A program made the position numbers and the translations under genes. The notes under the pieces were generated by a model, which was not told where the DNA came from, ran no database searches, and saw only the letters and a program-made list of their open reading frames with translations. Below are positions 7,332 through 16,458 of a stretch of DNA of 44,521 nt, one piece after another. Each line of letters opens with the position of its first letter. Positions within the stretch are counted from its first letter, which is position 1. Source of the stretch: Sphingomonadales bacterium (GTDB lineage Bacteria; Pseudomonadota; Alphaproteobacteria; Sphingomonadales; Sphingomonadaceae); NCBI GenBank assembly GCA_027489365.1, contig JAIXZV010000120.1, positions 1-44,521 of the forward strand, written 5' to 3'.

Positions 7332-10300
7332 ATGACCGTCCCGACGCAGGAACAGCCCGATCGGCGTATGGTTCTCAAGGCGGGCTTCGCGCTCGCCTCG
7401 GCGATGATGCTCCCCGGCGGTACGGCCTTCGCCCAGGCGCCAGCGCCGCCTCCCGCCAAGACGAACGCTGCCGGCCCTTGGGCCTATTGGTACTGGCTCG
7501 ATGCCAATATTACCCGGGAGGGCATCGTCGCCGATCTCGACGCGATGCAGGCGGCAGGGATCGTCGGCGTCTATATCTTCAATGTCGGCGGCAAGAACGC
7601 CGCCACGCGCCTTGCTGCGCCGGTTGAAACGATGACGGCGGCCTGGTGGGATCTCGCGCGGTTCGCTGTCGAACGCGCGGGTGGCTACGGCATGACCGTC
7701 GCCATGAACATTTGCGATGGCTGGGGCACGGCGGGCGGTCGCTGGATTACGCCGGACCGCTCGATGCAGGAGCTTGTCTGGACCGAAACGCTCATCGAGT
7801 CAGGCCAAGCAGCGATACTGCCGCAGCCGACGACCCGGCACGAGTATTACCGCGATATCGCGGCGTTCGCCTTCCCGGTCCCCCCGGACTGGGACCGGGT
7901 GAGCGACGGCGCCGCGCACATCACCGCCAGTTGGCCGGTCGATGGCCTCGAAAAGATCGGGGATCCGAGGGGCGCAAAGACCGTCATCACCACCGATAAG
8001 CCTGGCTGGCTCCAGTTCGCGTTCGACGCGCCCTTCACTCTCCGTTCGGTGACGGTGCGCACGCCGACAATCGCGATACTGCCCTTCCTTTCGGTCGGCT
8101 ATAATGGCGCCGCGAACAGCTTCGCCATCGAAGTCAGTGACGATGGCCTTCGCTTCAGGCGCGTCCATGTCATGGTGCCGCCGCAACTCGGCTGGCAGTC
8201 CAATCCTACGACCCTGACGCATTCCATTCCGCCTACCACCGCGCGCCATTTCCGGTTTCTCTATGACCCGCAGGCGGTGCGCCTGCACAACCATGACGGC
8301 GAATTTGAGGTATCGCGCAAGCTGAGTCTCGCCTCAATGACGCTGTCGTCCCGCCCCGTGATCGACCAGCTTCCGGTCAAGTCTGGTGGCGTCTGGGGCA
8401 TCGGACGACCGATGAATGGCGTACTGCTGCCGACGGCGGACTGTATCGCAATGAACGGCATCATCGATGTGAGCGGTCGGTGTAAGCCGGATGGCACGCT
8501 CGATTGGAAGGCGCCGAAGGGCCGCTGGGCGGTGGTGCGCATCGGCGCAACCAGCACCGGCAAGGAAACCGAGCCATCGGGCTTGGGGGGTGGCCTGGAA
8601 TGCGACAAATTCGATCCCGAAACCGTCAAGATCCAGTTCGACGGCTGGTTCGGGGAGGCGCTGCGGCAAATGGGGCCGGCGCTGGCCGGGAAAGTCCTCA
8701 AGGTCTTTCATATCGACAGCTGGGAAAGCCGCACGCAGACGTGGTCACCGGTCTTTGCCGCTGCATTCAAGGCGCGCCGGGGCTATGCCCTTGAGCCGCA
8801 CTTGCTTGCGATGACCGGTATTCCGATCAAGAGCGCCGAGCATAGCGAACGGGTTTTGTTTGATGTCCGGCGCACCATTGCCGATCTGCTTGCCGACAAT
8901 TTCTTCGGAACGCTTGAGACGCTGGCCCACGAGAAAGACTGCCTTTTCAGCGCGCAGGCAGTGAATGCCAGCTTCCCGAGTGAAGGGATGCAGCATCATC
9001 GCCATGTCGACCTGCCCTGCGGCGAGTTCTGGATGAACCGGCCCGGCAGCGACAAGCCCAGCGACGTCCGCGAAGCGGTGTCGGCGTCACGCATCTATGG
9101 CAAGCCGCTCGCGACCGCCGAAGCCTGGACGGGGGGGCTGAACTGGAGCGAGCACCCCTTTTCGTTCAAGCGGCAGGGCGACCAGAATTTCGCTTATGGG
9201 ATCAATCGCCTCGTGTTCCACGTCTGGGCGCTTCAGGCCTTCCCGAAGGAGCGCAAACCGGGCGTGACCCTGTTCGGGCTTGGATCCTTCTTCAGCGAGA
9301 ACCAACCTTGGTGGCCGATGGCGGGTGGGTGGATCGACTATCTTACGCGTTGCCAGACCTTGTTGCAGCAGGGCGTCGCGGTCGTGGATATCCTTTACTT
9401 CACGGGGGAAGACATTCCCTCGCGGGCATTCCGACCCGATCGGCTCGTGCCACCGCTGCCGCCGGGCTTCAGCTACGATTCCGTCAATCCTGACGCGCTG
9501 CTTTCCCTCGCCGAGGTGATGGAGGGGCGGATCCGCTTCCCGGGCGGCGCCTCTTATGCCGTTCTGGTGCTGCCGCCCGACACGCGCATGACCCTGAAAA
9601 TGCTTCGCAAGATCGATACTCTCATCGCAAGCGGCGCTACCGTCGTCGGGCCGCGACCGACCACCTCGCCGACCCTGGCGGACGATGAAGCAGCAGTCGC
9701 CGAGGCGAGGGCGATCATCGCGCGCTTGTGGAGCGGGACCGGCAAAGGCATTCGCGCGGGCGATCTTGCGACGGTGGCGGGCGCTCCCGATGTCACCGCC
9801 CCCGCAGAGATTCTCTGGGTGCACAAGCGCATCGGCCAGCAGGATATCTATTTCCTGTCGAATCAAAGCGACCATCCGATCGCGTTCCGCGCCGGCTTTC
9901 GTGCCACAGCGCGCGTCGCGCTCTACGACCCGGTCTCGGACCGTTCTACCTTGCCGTCTGCGATCCGGCAGGGCGCCCGTACGCACGTGCCGATCACCCT
10001 CGCGCCTTCAGGTTCAATTTTCGTGGTTTTCGACGATGCTTACCCCATGCGCCCGGCGCAGGTCACACCGGGCACCGAATTCATCCTACACAATGACGCA
10101 TTGTTCGCCGAGGCGGCCACTCCCTTCGCGCCGATTCCACTCCGTGGCCCCTGGACGGCGCACTTCGACATTCGCGGCAAGTCACGACGGATCACGATGC
10201 CCCAGTTGCGCAGCTGGACCGACTTTGACGATCCGGACATCCGCTTCCATTCCGGCCTCGTGCGATACCGGACACGCATAGCATTGCGCCTGCCGGCGGG

Positions 10301-10637
10301 AATGCGTTGGCGGTTGCAGCCCGATTCCTTTGCAGACGTGATCCGGGTGATCGTCAATGGCAAGGAGATGGGCGTCCTGTGGGTGCCCGGCACGAGCCTT
10401 GATGTCACCGACAGTCTCAAGGCTGGGACAAACCAGATCGAGTTGTTCGTTGCCAACACCTGGCGCAACCGCCTCGTTGGCGACGCGGGCAAATCCGACG
10501 CCGACCGGGAGACCTGGATTCTCCCAAATCGGCTAGGTGCCCTTAAGGCCGCGCCGCCCGGCGCCGATGCAACGCTACTTCCTGCGGGTTTGCTCGGCCC
10601 GGTCAGGCTCGTGCCGTTCGTCCGGCAGACGCTTTGA
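7332..10637 (+). CDS. GH106-family alpha-L-rhamnosidase, exported
   Basis: A 1101-residue glycoside hydrolase resembling family GH106, which removes terminal L-rhamnose from flavonoid glycosides and pectic or microbial polysaccharides. The N-terminus has a twin-arginine-like signal (DRRMVLKAGFALASAMML with AFA before the cleavage region). The catalytic (beta/alpha)8 part starts with GPWAYWYWLDANITREGIVA and includes GMTVAMNICDGWGTAGG, FHIDSWE (about residues 460-465) and TAEAWTGG (Glu about 597), the acidic motifs expected of the family. A C-terminal beta-sandwich region (IRFHSGLVRYRTRI, GKEMGVLWVPG, ANTWRNRLVGDAG) matches the galactose-binding-like end seen in GH106 enzymes. The ATG at 7332 is chosen; a TTG lies immediately before it. 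The gene ends three bases from the convergent rhamnose dehydrogenase gene. Rhamnose released in the periplasm would feed the RhaT symporter downstream. Confidence 0.9.
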   Translation: MTVPTQEQPDRRMVLKAGFALASAMMLPGGTAFAQAPAPPPAKTNAAGPWAYWYWLDANITREGIVADLDAMQAAGIVGVYIFNVGGKNAATRLAAPVETMTAAWWDLARFAVERAGGYGMTVAMNICDGWGTAGGRWITPDRSMQELVWTETLIESGQAAILPQPTTRHEYYRDIAAFAFPVPPDWDRVSDGAAHITASWPVDGLEKIGDPRGAKTVITTDKPGWLQFAFDAPFTLRSVTVRTPTIAILPFLSVGYNGAANSFAIEVSDDGLRFRRVHVMVPPQLGWQSNPTTLTHSIPPTTARHFRFLYDPQAVRLHNHDGEFEVSRKLSLASMTLSSRPVIDQLPVKSGGVWGIGRPMNGVLLPTADCIAMNGIIDVSGRCKPDGTLDWKAPKGRWAVVRIGATSTGKETEPSGLGGGLECDKFDPETVKIQFDGWFGEALRQMGPALAGKVLKVFHIDSWESRTQTWSPVFAAAFKARRGYALEPHLLAMTGIPIKSAEHSERVLFDVRRTIADLLADNFFGTLETLAHEKDCLFSAQAVNASFPSEGMQHHRHVDLPCGEFWMNRPGSDKPSDVREAVSASRIYGKPLATAEAWTGGLNWSEHPFSFKRQGDQNFAYGINRLVFHVWALQAFPKERKPGVTLFGLGSFFSENQPWWPMAGGWIDYLTRCQTLLQQGVAVVDILYFTGEDIPSRAFRPDRLVPPLPPGFSYDSVNPDALLSLAEVMEGRIRFPGGASYAVLVLPPDTRMTLKMLRKIDTLIASGATVVGPRPTTSPTLADDEAAVAEARAIIARLWSGTGKGIRAGDLATVAGAPDVTAPAEILWVHKRIGQQDIYFLSNQSDHPIAFRAGFRATARVALYDPVSDRSTLPSAIRQGARTHVPITLAPSGSIFVVFDDAYPMRPAQVTPGTEFILHNDALFAEAATPFAPIPLRGPWTAHFDIRGKSRRITMPQLRSWTDFDDPDIRFHSGLVRYRTRIALRLPAGMRWRLQPDSFADVIRVIVNGKEMGVLWVPGTSLDVTDSLKAGTNQIELFVANTWRNRLVGDAGKSDADRETWILPNRLGALKAAPPGADATLLPAGLLGPVRLVPFVRQTL

Positions 10638-10639
10638 TG

Positions 10640-11401
10640 CTATTGCAAGTTCACGAACATGCCGCCGTCGACCAGCAGCGATGCGCCGGTGACATAAGCC
10701 GCCATATCCGACGCCAGAAAGATAATTGGACCGACCAGATCCTCCGGCTGACCCAGACGGCCGAGCGGGATGCGGCGCTCCATATATTCACGCTTGCCCG
10801 GGACGGAGAGATCGTCGCGATTGATATCGGTCGCGATCGTCCCGGGCAGCACTGCGTTGCAGCGAATGCCATGTCGACCGAGGGCAATCGCAGTGGACTG
10901 CATCAGCGAGAGCACGCCGGCTTTGGTCGGCGTGTAATGGCTTTGGAATTCGCCGCCGACCAGGGCGGAGATAGAACTTACTGCGATAATCGCGCCGCCC
11001 TTACCCTGCGCGACCATCGCGTTCGCAGCCGCCTGGGCCATGTAATAGGCACCATGCAGATTCACCCGCATGGTCCGCTCGAATGTGTCGCGAGGCATGT
11101 CGAGAAAACCGTGGAACGGGCAGATACCGGCATTGCTGACGAAGATGTCGACGCCGCCAAAGGCCTCGATCGCCGCATCGACGAATCGCGGGGCAGCGTC
11201 GGGGTCGGCGACATCGCCTTGACAAGCAATCGCCTGGCCGCCGGTCGCTTCGATGGCCGCGACTACGTTCTGGGCCGCGCCGTCTTCATTGAGATAATTG
11301 ATCGCAATCCGGGCGCCATGGCGCGCAGCGCCGATCGCCACCGCCCGACCGATGCCAGCAGACCCGCCCGTGATCAGAAGCGTTTTTCCCTCCAGCAGCA
11401 T
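10640..11401 (-). CDS. L-rhamnose 1-dehydrogenase (SDR family, LRA1 type)
   Basis: A 253-residue short-chain dehydrogenase that would oxidise L-rhamnose to L-rhamnono-1,4-lactone, the first step of the non-phosphorylative pathway. The cofactor motif is TGGSAGIGRA; the catalytic serine, tyrosine and lysine lie in AVSSISALVGG and SHYTPTKAG. Segments NAGICPFHGFLDMPR, NAVLPGTIATDIN and LLVDGGMFVNLQ closely match what I recall of characterised L-rhamnose dehydrogenases such as that of Azotobacter, more than SDRs in general. The start at 11401 (MLLEGK) has GAGGAGAG just upstream; an earlier in-frame ATG at 11458 is less likely. The gene is divergent from the rhamnonate dehydratase run and convergent with the rhamnosidase gene. 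Confidence 0.87.
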   Translation of the reverse strand: MLLEGKTLLITGGSAGIGRAVAIGAARHGARIAINYLNEDGAAQNVVAAIEATGGQAIACQGDVADPDAAPRFVDAAIEAFGGVDIFVSNAGICPFHGFLDMPRDTFERTMRVNLHGAYYMAQAAANAMVAQGKGGAIIAVSSISALVGGEFQSHYTPTKAGVLSLMQSTAIALGRHGIRCNAVLPGTIATDINRDDLSVPGKREYMERRIPLGRLGQPEDLVGPIIFLASDMAAYVTGASLLVDGGMFVNLQ

Positions 11402-11473
11402 GTCTCTCTCCTCGGCGGCCGACGTCAGAATAAACGGATTGACCTTGCCCGATTTCATAAATTAGATGACAAC

Positions 11474-11486
11474 TTCATAATGTGAT
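11474..11486. promoter_or_regulatory. Candidate operator between the two divergent rhamnose catabolic units
   Basis: The 13-mer TTCATAATGTGAT matches TTCACAATTTGAA (4425-4437) at ten of thirteen positions, keeping the TTCA-N5-TGA pattern. A nearby ATTTCATAAATT (about 11450-11462) resembles ATTTCACAATTT of the first site. The position, between the rhamnose dehydrogenase and rhamnonate dehydratase genes, fits control of both by the IclR-type regulator. Confidence 0.4.
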
Positions 11487-11551
11487 TTTACTGGTCGCGC
11501 AACGGCCCTCAATATTAGATGGGCGGTTGGCAGCATTCAGCAGAGGGCCAG

Positions 11552-12739
11552 ATGGGCTTTTCGAAAATACGGCACGTGCGCGCATCCGTGGTCCGCGGCG
11601 GTGGTGCAGATTATCACGATCAGGGCGCCGGCCATTGGATCGATGATCACATCGCAACGCCCATGTCGCGTTATCCGGAATATCGGCAGTCGCGGCAGAG
11701 CTTCGGCATCAACGTGCTCGGAACACTGGTTGTCGAGTTGGAGACCGAGGATGGTACGACCGGTTTCGCGGTCACAACCGGCGGCGAGCCGGCGGCCTAT
11801 ATTGTCGAGAAGCACCTCTCCCGGTTTCTGATTGGCCGCGATCCGGCCGAGTTCGAGAAAATCTGGGACCAGATGTATTTCTCGACCCAGTATTATGGGC
11901 GCAAGGGGTTGGTCGTGAACGCCATATCTGGCGTGGACCTGGCTATCTGGGATCTGCTCGGCAAGCTGCGACAGGAGCCAGTCCATCATCTTCTCGGCGG
12001 CGCGGTGCGCGACGAACTGCAATTCTATGCGACCGGAGCGCGGCCGGACATTGCCAAGAAACTCGGCTTCATCGGCGGCAAAATGCCGCTGCATCATGGC
12101 CCGGCCGAGGGCGAAGAGGGCTTCAAGAAGAATCTCGCAATGGTCGCGGACATGCGTGCCAAATGCGGGGACGACTTCTGGCTGATGCTCGACTGCTGGA
12201 TGGCGCTCGATCTCAACTACGCGACCCGCCTCGCCACCCAAGCCTGGGAGGACAGCGGCCTCAAATGGATTGAGGAAGCGCTGAGTCCCGACGATTACTG
12301 GGCCTATGCGGCGCTCAAGCGCGACGTTCCAAAGGGAATGCTTGTCACGACGGGCGAGCATGAAGCCACGCGTTGGGGATTTCGCATGCTCATGGATATG
12401 GAGTGCTGCGACATCATTCAGCCCGATGTCGGTTGGTGCGGCGGGGTTACCGAGCTGCTCAAGATCGCGGCCTATGCGGACTCGAAGGGTGTCATGACGG
12501 TCCCGCACGGCTCCTCGGTCTACAGCTACCATTTCGTCATCACGCGGCACAACTCGCCATTTGCCGAGTTTTTGATGATGCACCCTGGGCCGACAGAGGT
12601 GGTGCCAATGTTCGCGCCGCAGCTGCTGGGCGAACCGGTACCTGTCAACGGCCGCATCAAGGCAAGCGCGCTCGACAAGCCCGGCTTTGGTGTCGACCTA
12701 AATCCCGAAATTGCGCTCCACCGCCCCTATTCAAACTGA
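11552..12739 (+). CDS. rhmD: L-rhamnonate dehydratase (enolase superfamily)
   Basis: A 395-residue enzyme that removes water from L-rhamnonate to give 2-keto-3-deoxy-L-rhamnonate. It has the mandelate-racemase-type layout: N-terminal capping domain, then a barrel. Metal ligands by comparison with E. coli RhmD are Asp214 ([10 protein letters not shown]), Glu241 (LKWIEEALS) and Glu269 ([10 protein letters not shown]); the base dyad is Asp292 (QPDVGWCGG) and His319 ([11 protein letters not shown]). The C-terminal [20 protein letters not shown] is nearly identical to RhmD. The ATG at 11552 is preferred since GAGGG precedes it by five bases and the length then matches the family; an upstream ATG at 11519 is out of keeping. 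It is the first gene of a compact five-gene run of pathway enzymes. Confidence 0.95.
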   Translation: MGFSKIRHVRASVVRGGGADYHDQGAGHWIDDHIATPMSRYPEYRQSRQSFGINVLGTLVVELETEDGTTGFAVTTGGEPAAYIVEKHLSRFLIGRDPAEFEKIWDQMYFSTQYYGRKGLVVNAISGVDLAIWDLLGKLRQEPVHHLLGGAVRDELQFYATGARPDIAKKLGFIGGKMPLHHGPAEGEEGFKKNLAMVADMRAKCGDDFWLMLDCWMALDLNYATRLATQAWEDSGLKWIEEALSPDDYWAYAALKRDVPKGMLVTTGEHEATRWGFRMLMDMECCDIIQPDVGWCGGVTELLKIAAYADSKGVMTVPHGSSVYSYHFVITRHNSPFAEFLMMHPGPTEVVPMFAPQLLGEPVPVNGRIKASALDKPGFGVDLNPEIALHRPYSN

Positions 12740-12751
12740 AAGACAGGCCAG

Positions 12752-13609
12752 ATGAAGTATCTGAGATATGGGCCCAAGGGCTCCGAAAAGCCCGGACTAC
12801 TCGACGCCGACGGCCGTATTCGCGACCTGTCTGCCGTCGTTGAAGATCTGACGGCCGCCTCGGTCGCTAAACTCGGTAGTATCGATCCGGAGAGACTGCC
12901 GCTCGTTGAGGGCAACCCTCGTCTCGGCGTTCCGGTTGCAGGCATCGGCAAGTTCATCGCGATCGGCCTTAACTATGCCGATCATGCCAAGGAAGCGGGT
13001 CTAGCGCCGCCGCCTGAGCCGATCTTTTTCACCAAGGCGATTTCGTGCCTCACCGGCCCGAACGATGAGGTCATGATTCCGAAAGGATCCGAAAAGACGG
13101 ACTGGGAAGTCGAGCTCGGCGTCGTGATCGGCAAGACCTGCCGCTATGTCGGGGAAGCCGATGCGCTTCACCATGTGCTGGGCTACGTGCTGGCCAATGA
13201 CGTCTCTGAGCGCGCCTTCCAGAAGGAGCTCGGTAGCCAGTGGGACAAGGGCAAAGGGTGCGACACATTCGGCCCGGTCGGGCCATGGCTGGTCACGCCG
13301 GATGAAGTTCCCGATCCACAGGCCCTGGACATGTTCCTCGACCTCAACGGCAAGCGCATGCAGACCGGCAACACCGCGACGATGATCTTCGACGTTGCGC
13401 ACTGCATTGCTTATGTCAGTCGTTTCATCACGCTTTATCCGGGCGACCTGCTGATCACCGGGACTCCCCCCGGCGTCGGCGAAGGGCAGAAACCCGACAA
13501 GATCTTTCTCAAGGCTGGCGACGAGATGCATCTCGGCATCACCGGCCTTGGCGAACAGCGCCAGAAAGTCGTTGCCTGGCGCAACCTCGGTGATGAGGTT
13601 TCCGCATGA
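12752..13609 (+). CDS. 2,4-diketo-3-deoxy-L-rhamnonate hydrolase (FAH superfamily, LRA6 type)
   Basis: A 285-residue fumarylacetoacetate-hydrolase-fold protein. In this pathway it cleaves 2,4-diketo-3-deoxy-L-rhamnonate to pyruvate and L-lactate. The fold's metal-binding signature is present: KFIAIGLNYADHAKEAG, DWEVELGVVIGK and YVLANDVSERAFQ, with the later FDVAHCIAYVSRFITLYPGD and TGTPPGVGEGQKP blocks common to the family. It starts 12 bases after the dehydratase stop, and its TGA overlaps the ATG of the next gene (ATGA). General FAH proteins are hard to assign alone; the call rests on its place between the dehydratase and the 4-dehydrogenase genes. Confidence 0.88.
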   Translation: MKYLRYGPKGSEKPGLLDADGRIRDLSAVVEDLTAASVAKLGSIDPERLPLVEGNPRLGVPVAGIGKFIAIGLNYADHAKEAGLAPPPEPIFFTKAISCLTGPNDEVMIPKGSEKTDWEVELGVVIGKTCRYVGEADALHHVLGYVLANDVSERAFQKELGSQWDKGKGCDTFGPVGPWLVTPDEVPDPQALDMFLDLNGKRMQTGNTATMIFDVAHCIAYVSRFITLYPGDLLITGTPPGVGEGQKPDKIFLKAGDEMHLGITGLGEQRQKVVAWRNLGDEVSA

Positions 13610-14355
13610 GCCTCTTTCCCGGTCGCTTTTCGGGCCGCGCCGCGATCATCACCGGCGGCGCATCGGGCCTTGGCAAGGCAGTTGCGCGGCGGATCGTCGC
13701 CGAGGGCGGTACGGTCGCCCTGTGGGATCTGAATGGCGATGCGCTGGCCGACACAGCGAAGGAAGTGGGGGCTGCCCATGCTTCCGCACTCGACGTGGCG
13801 GATGCCGACGCGGTGGCGCAGGCCATGGCGGACACCGTGGCGGCGCTCGGCCGTCTCGACATCCTTGTCGCGAGCGCGGGCATCACCGGCGCGACCGCTC
13901 CCGTCCATGAGTTTCCCCTTGAGAGCTGGCGGCGCGTCATCGACATCAACCTGAACGGCCTATTCTACTGCTGCCGCGCGGCCGTGCCGCACATGCTGAC
14001 CAATGCCTATGGACGGATCGTCAATGTCGCCTCGGTTGCTGGAAAGGAAGGAAATCCTAACGCCTCCGCCTATTCGGCGTCCAAGGCGGGCGTGATCGGG
14101 CTGACCAAGTCGCTCGGCAAGGAACTAGCGACACGGGGCGTTATCGCCAATGCGATTACGCCCGCGACGTTCGAAAGTCCCATTCTTGATCAACTGCCCC
14201 AGAGTCAGGTTGATTACATGCGCGGCAAGATTCCCATGGGACGTCTTGGCGAGGTCGAAGAAAGTGCAGCCACTATCTGCTTCATGGCAAGCGAGGAGTG
14301 CAGTTTCACGACAGCATCCACATTCGACACGTCGGGCGGACGGACGACCTTCTGA
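13606..14355 (+). CDS. 2-keto-3-deoxy-L-rhamnonate 4-dehydrogenase (SDR family, LRA5 type)
   Basis: A 249-residue short-chain dehydrogenase expected to oxidise C4 of 2-keto-3-deoxy-L-rhamnonate, making the substrate for the hydrolase encoded just upstream. Motifs: TGGASGLGKA for NAD(P) binding, ASAGITGA, the catalytic serine in NVASVAGKEG and YSASKAG. The C-terminus is TFDTSGGRTTF. Start and stop are both overlapped by neighbours (ATGA at the start, TGATG at the end), which points to translational coupling. Assignment as LRA5 depends on context; as a lone sequence it would be called only an SDR oxidoreductase. Confidence 0.86.
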   Translation: MSLFPGRFSGRAAIITGGASGLGKAVARRIVAEGGTVALWDLNGDALADTAKEVGAAHASALDVADADAVAQAMADTVAALGRLDILVASAGITGATAPVHEFPLESWRRVIDINLNGLFYCCRAAVPHMLTNAYGRIVNVASVAGKEGNPNASAYSASKAGVIGLTKSLGKELATRGVIANAITPATFESPILDQLPQSQVDYMRGKIPMGRLGEVEESAATICFMASEECSFTTASTFDTSGGRTTF

Positions 14356-15260
14356 TGCAGAAACCGGCTCGCTTCGTCGATGCGCACGTCCATTTGTGGG
14401 ATCTGGACAGATTGTCCTACCCTTGGCTGACTGCGCCGTACGACGATACCGGTGTGACGGGCAATGTCGAATCCATTGCCCAGACCTACCTGCTGGATGA
14501 CTATCTTGTTGATGCCAGCGCTTGGACCGTGACGGGCATTGTCCATGTCGATGCCGGTGCCGCGCCAGCGCATGCTTTGGATGAGACCGTCTGGCTTCAG
14601 AGCATGGCAGATGATCGCGGCATGCCCAATGCGATCGTGGGCTTTGCGGCGCTCAACGATAAATCGGTCGAAGCGGTGTTGGAGCGCCAGGCGAGCCATG
14701 CGAATGTTCGGGGCATCCGCCATATCGCCAACTGGCACGCCGACCCGAACAAGAGCTACACGCCAGTCGACTTGACCGGCGATTCCCAGTGGCAGGCAGG
14801 CTTCGCCCTGCTCGGCAAATATGGTCTGCGCTTCGACTGCCAGATTTATCCCGGCCAGATGGGAGCGATCGCCGCGCTCGCGGCGAAGCATCCCGATGTG
14901 CCGGTCATCCTCAACCATGCCGGCATGCTTATTGATGCCGGCCCGGACGCCCTTGAAGAATGGCGGTCCGGCATGAGGGCACTAGCAGCCTTGCCGCATG
15001 TGACCACGAAGTTGTCAGGCTATGGCATTGTTGATCATCGATGGACGACCGAGAGCATTCGTCCGCGGGTGTTGGAGGCCATCGAGATATTTGGCGCTGA
15101 TCGCTGCCTGTTCGCCAGCGACTTTCCCACCGAAAAGCTGTTCGGCAGCTATAATCGTTGGCTCGATGCCTTCGTGAACATCACTGCAGACTTTTCCGCT
15201 GACGAACGCGATGCGCTGTTCGCTGGCAATGCGCTTCACGTCTACGGCATCGCGGCCTGA
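14355..15260 (+). CDS. Amidohydrolase-family L-rhamnono-1,4-lactonase (LRA2 type)
   Basis: A 301-residue member of the amidohydrolase 2 (COG3618-like) family, which includes sugar lactonases. It would open L-rhamnono-1,4-lactone to L-rhamnonate. Metal-site motifs are [12 protein letters not shown] near the N-terminus, the HxxN-type [21 protein letters not shown] and [16 protein letters not shown] near the end. The ATG at 14355 overlaps the preceding stop by one base, which fits the packing of the operon; an in-frame ATG at 14298 would lie inside the previous gene. Its TGA overlaps the start of the next gene in the same way. Confidence 0.85.
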   Translation: MQKPARFVDAHVHLWDLDRLSYPWLTAPYDDTGVTGNVESIAQTYLLDDYLVDASAWTVTGIVHVDAGAAPAHALDETVWLQSMADDRGMPNAIVGFAALNDKSVEAVLERQASHANVRGIRHIANWHADPNKSYTPVDLTGDSQWQAGFALLGKYGLRFDCQIYPGQMGAIAALAAKHPDVPVILNHAGMLIDAGPDALEEWRSGMRALAALPHVTTKLSGYGIVDHRWTTESIRPRVLEAIEIFGADRCLFASDFPTEKLFGSYNRWLDAFVNITADFSADERDALFAGNALHVYGIAA

Positions 15261-16402
15261 TGCGCGCGGCCTCCGCCCAGGACTATCGCGAACTTGCGCG
15301 TCGTCGGCTGCCCCGATTCCTGTTCGACTATATCGACGGCGGATCCTATACCGAAACGACACTCCGGCGAAATGTTGCAGACCTTGAGAAGGTCGAGCTT
15401 CGCCAGCGCGTCCTGCGGGACATTTCGTCGCTCGATTTGTCCACCGAGATTTTCGGCCAGCAACTGTCCATGCCGGTGGCGCTCGCACCGATAGGCCTGG
15501 CGGGCATGAATGCGCGGCGCGGCGAAGTGCAGGCGGCGCGCGCCGCCGAAGCTGCCAACATACCCTTCTGCCTGTCGACCGTTTCGGCCTGCCCCTTGGC
15601 CGAGGTCGCCGGCGCCGTGAAGCGACCGATCTGGTTCCAGCTCTACATGATCCGCGATCGCCCCTTCATGAAGGATCTGCTGGCCCAGGCTGTCGCGGTA
15701 GGATGCACCACATTGGTGTTCACCGTCGATATGCCCGTGCCGGGTTCACGCTACCGCGACTACCATTCGGGACTGGCAGGCAGCCCCGGTCTGGCGGGCG
15801 CGATGCGGCGCGCGCTTCAGGCCATCGGCAAACCGCGCTGGGCATGGGATGTCGGCATTCATGGCCGACCGCATCAGCTTGGCAATGTCGCACCCGTATT
15901 GGGCAAGAACACGGGCCTGGAAGACTTCTTCGCCTGGATGCGCAACAATTTCGATCCCACCGTGACCTGGAAGGATATCGAGTTCATCCGGTCGGTCTGG
16001 TCCGGCCCGCTCGTGATCAAAGGCATTCTGGACATCGAGGACGCGCGCGAGGCGGCGGCACTTGGCGCGGATGGCGTGATCGTCTCCAATCATGGCGGGC
16101 GCCAGCTGGATGGCGTGCCATCGACCGTTCACGCTCTCCCGCCGATTGCAGATGCTGTTGGCGATCGGCTGTCGGTGCTGGTCGATGGCGGTGTGCGTTC
16201 AGGCCTGGATGTCGTTCGTATGCTCGCGCTGGGGGCCAGAACTGTTCTGCTCGGCCGCGCCTGGGCTTATGCTCTGGCCGGCGGCGGAGAGGCTGGCGTC
16301 ACGCATCTGCTCAAACTGGTGGAAGCGGAGATGCGCGTGGCCATGGCGCTGACTGGAGCACGGAATATCCGGGAAATCGATAAGAATATACTGGCCGGGT
16401 AG
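15260..16402 (+). CDS. lldD: FMN-dependent L-lactate dehydrogenase
   Basis: A 380-residue FMN-dependent alpha-hydroxyacid dehydrogenase. The barrel shows [38 protein letters not shown] and the active-site [14 protein letters not shown], followed by [20 protein letters not shown], the flavin phosphate-binding part. It would oxidise L-lactate to pyruvate at the membrane, passing electrons to the respiratory chain. The family also holds glycolate and mandelate oxidases, but its one-base overlap with the lactonase gene in a pathway that releases L-lactate makes lactate the natural substrate. Confidence 0.9.
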   Translation: MRAASAQDYRELARRRLPRFLFDYIDGGSYTETTLRRNVADLEKVELRQRVLRDISSLDLSTEIFGQQLSMPVALAPIGLAGMNARRGEVQAARAAEAANIPFCLSTVSACPLAEVAGAVKRPIWFQLYMIRDRPFMKDLLAQAVAVGCTTLVFTVDMPVPGSRYRDYHSGLAGSPGLAGAMRRALQAIGKPRWAWDVGIHGRPHQLGNVAPVLGKNTGLEDFFAWMRNNFDPTVTWKDIEFIRSVWSGPLVIKGILDIEDAREAAALGADGVIVSNHGGRQLDGVPSTVHALPPIADAVGDRLSVLVDGGVRSGLDVVRMLALGARTVLLGRAWAYALAGGGEAGVTHLLKLVEAEMRVAMALTGARNIREIDKNILAG

Positions 16403-16458
16403 CGGCTCTGGGCGCGTGTCCTAAAAGCTGCGAACCTGACGATCTTCGGGAGGGATGA

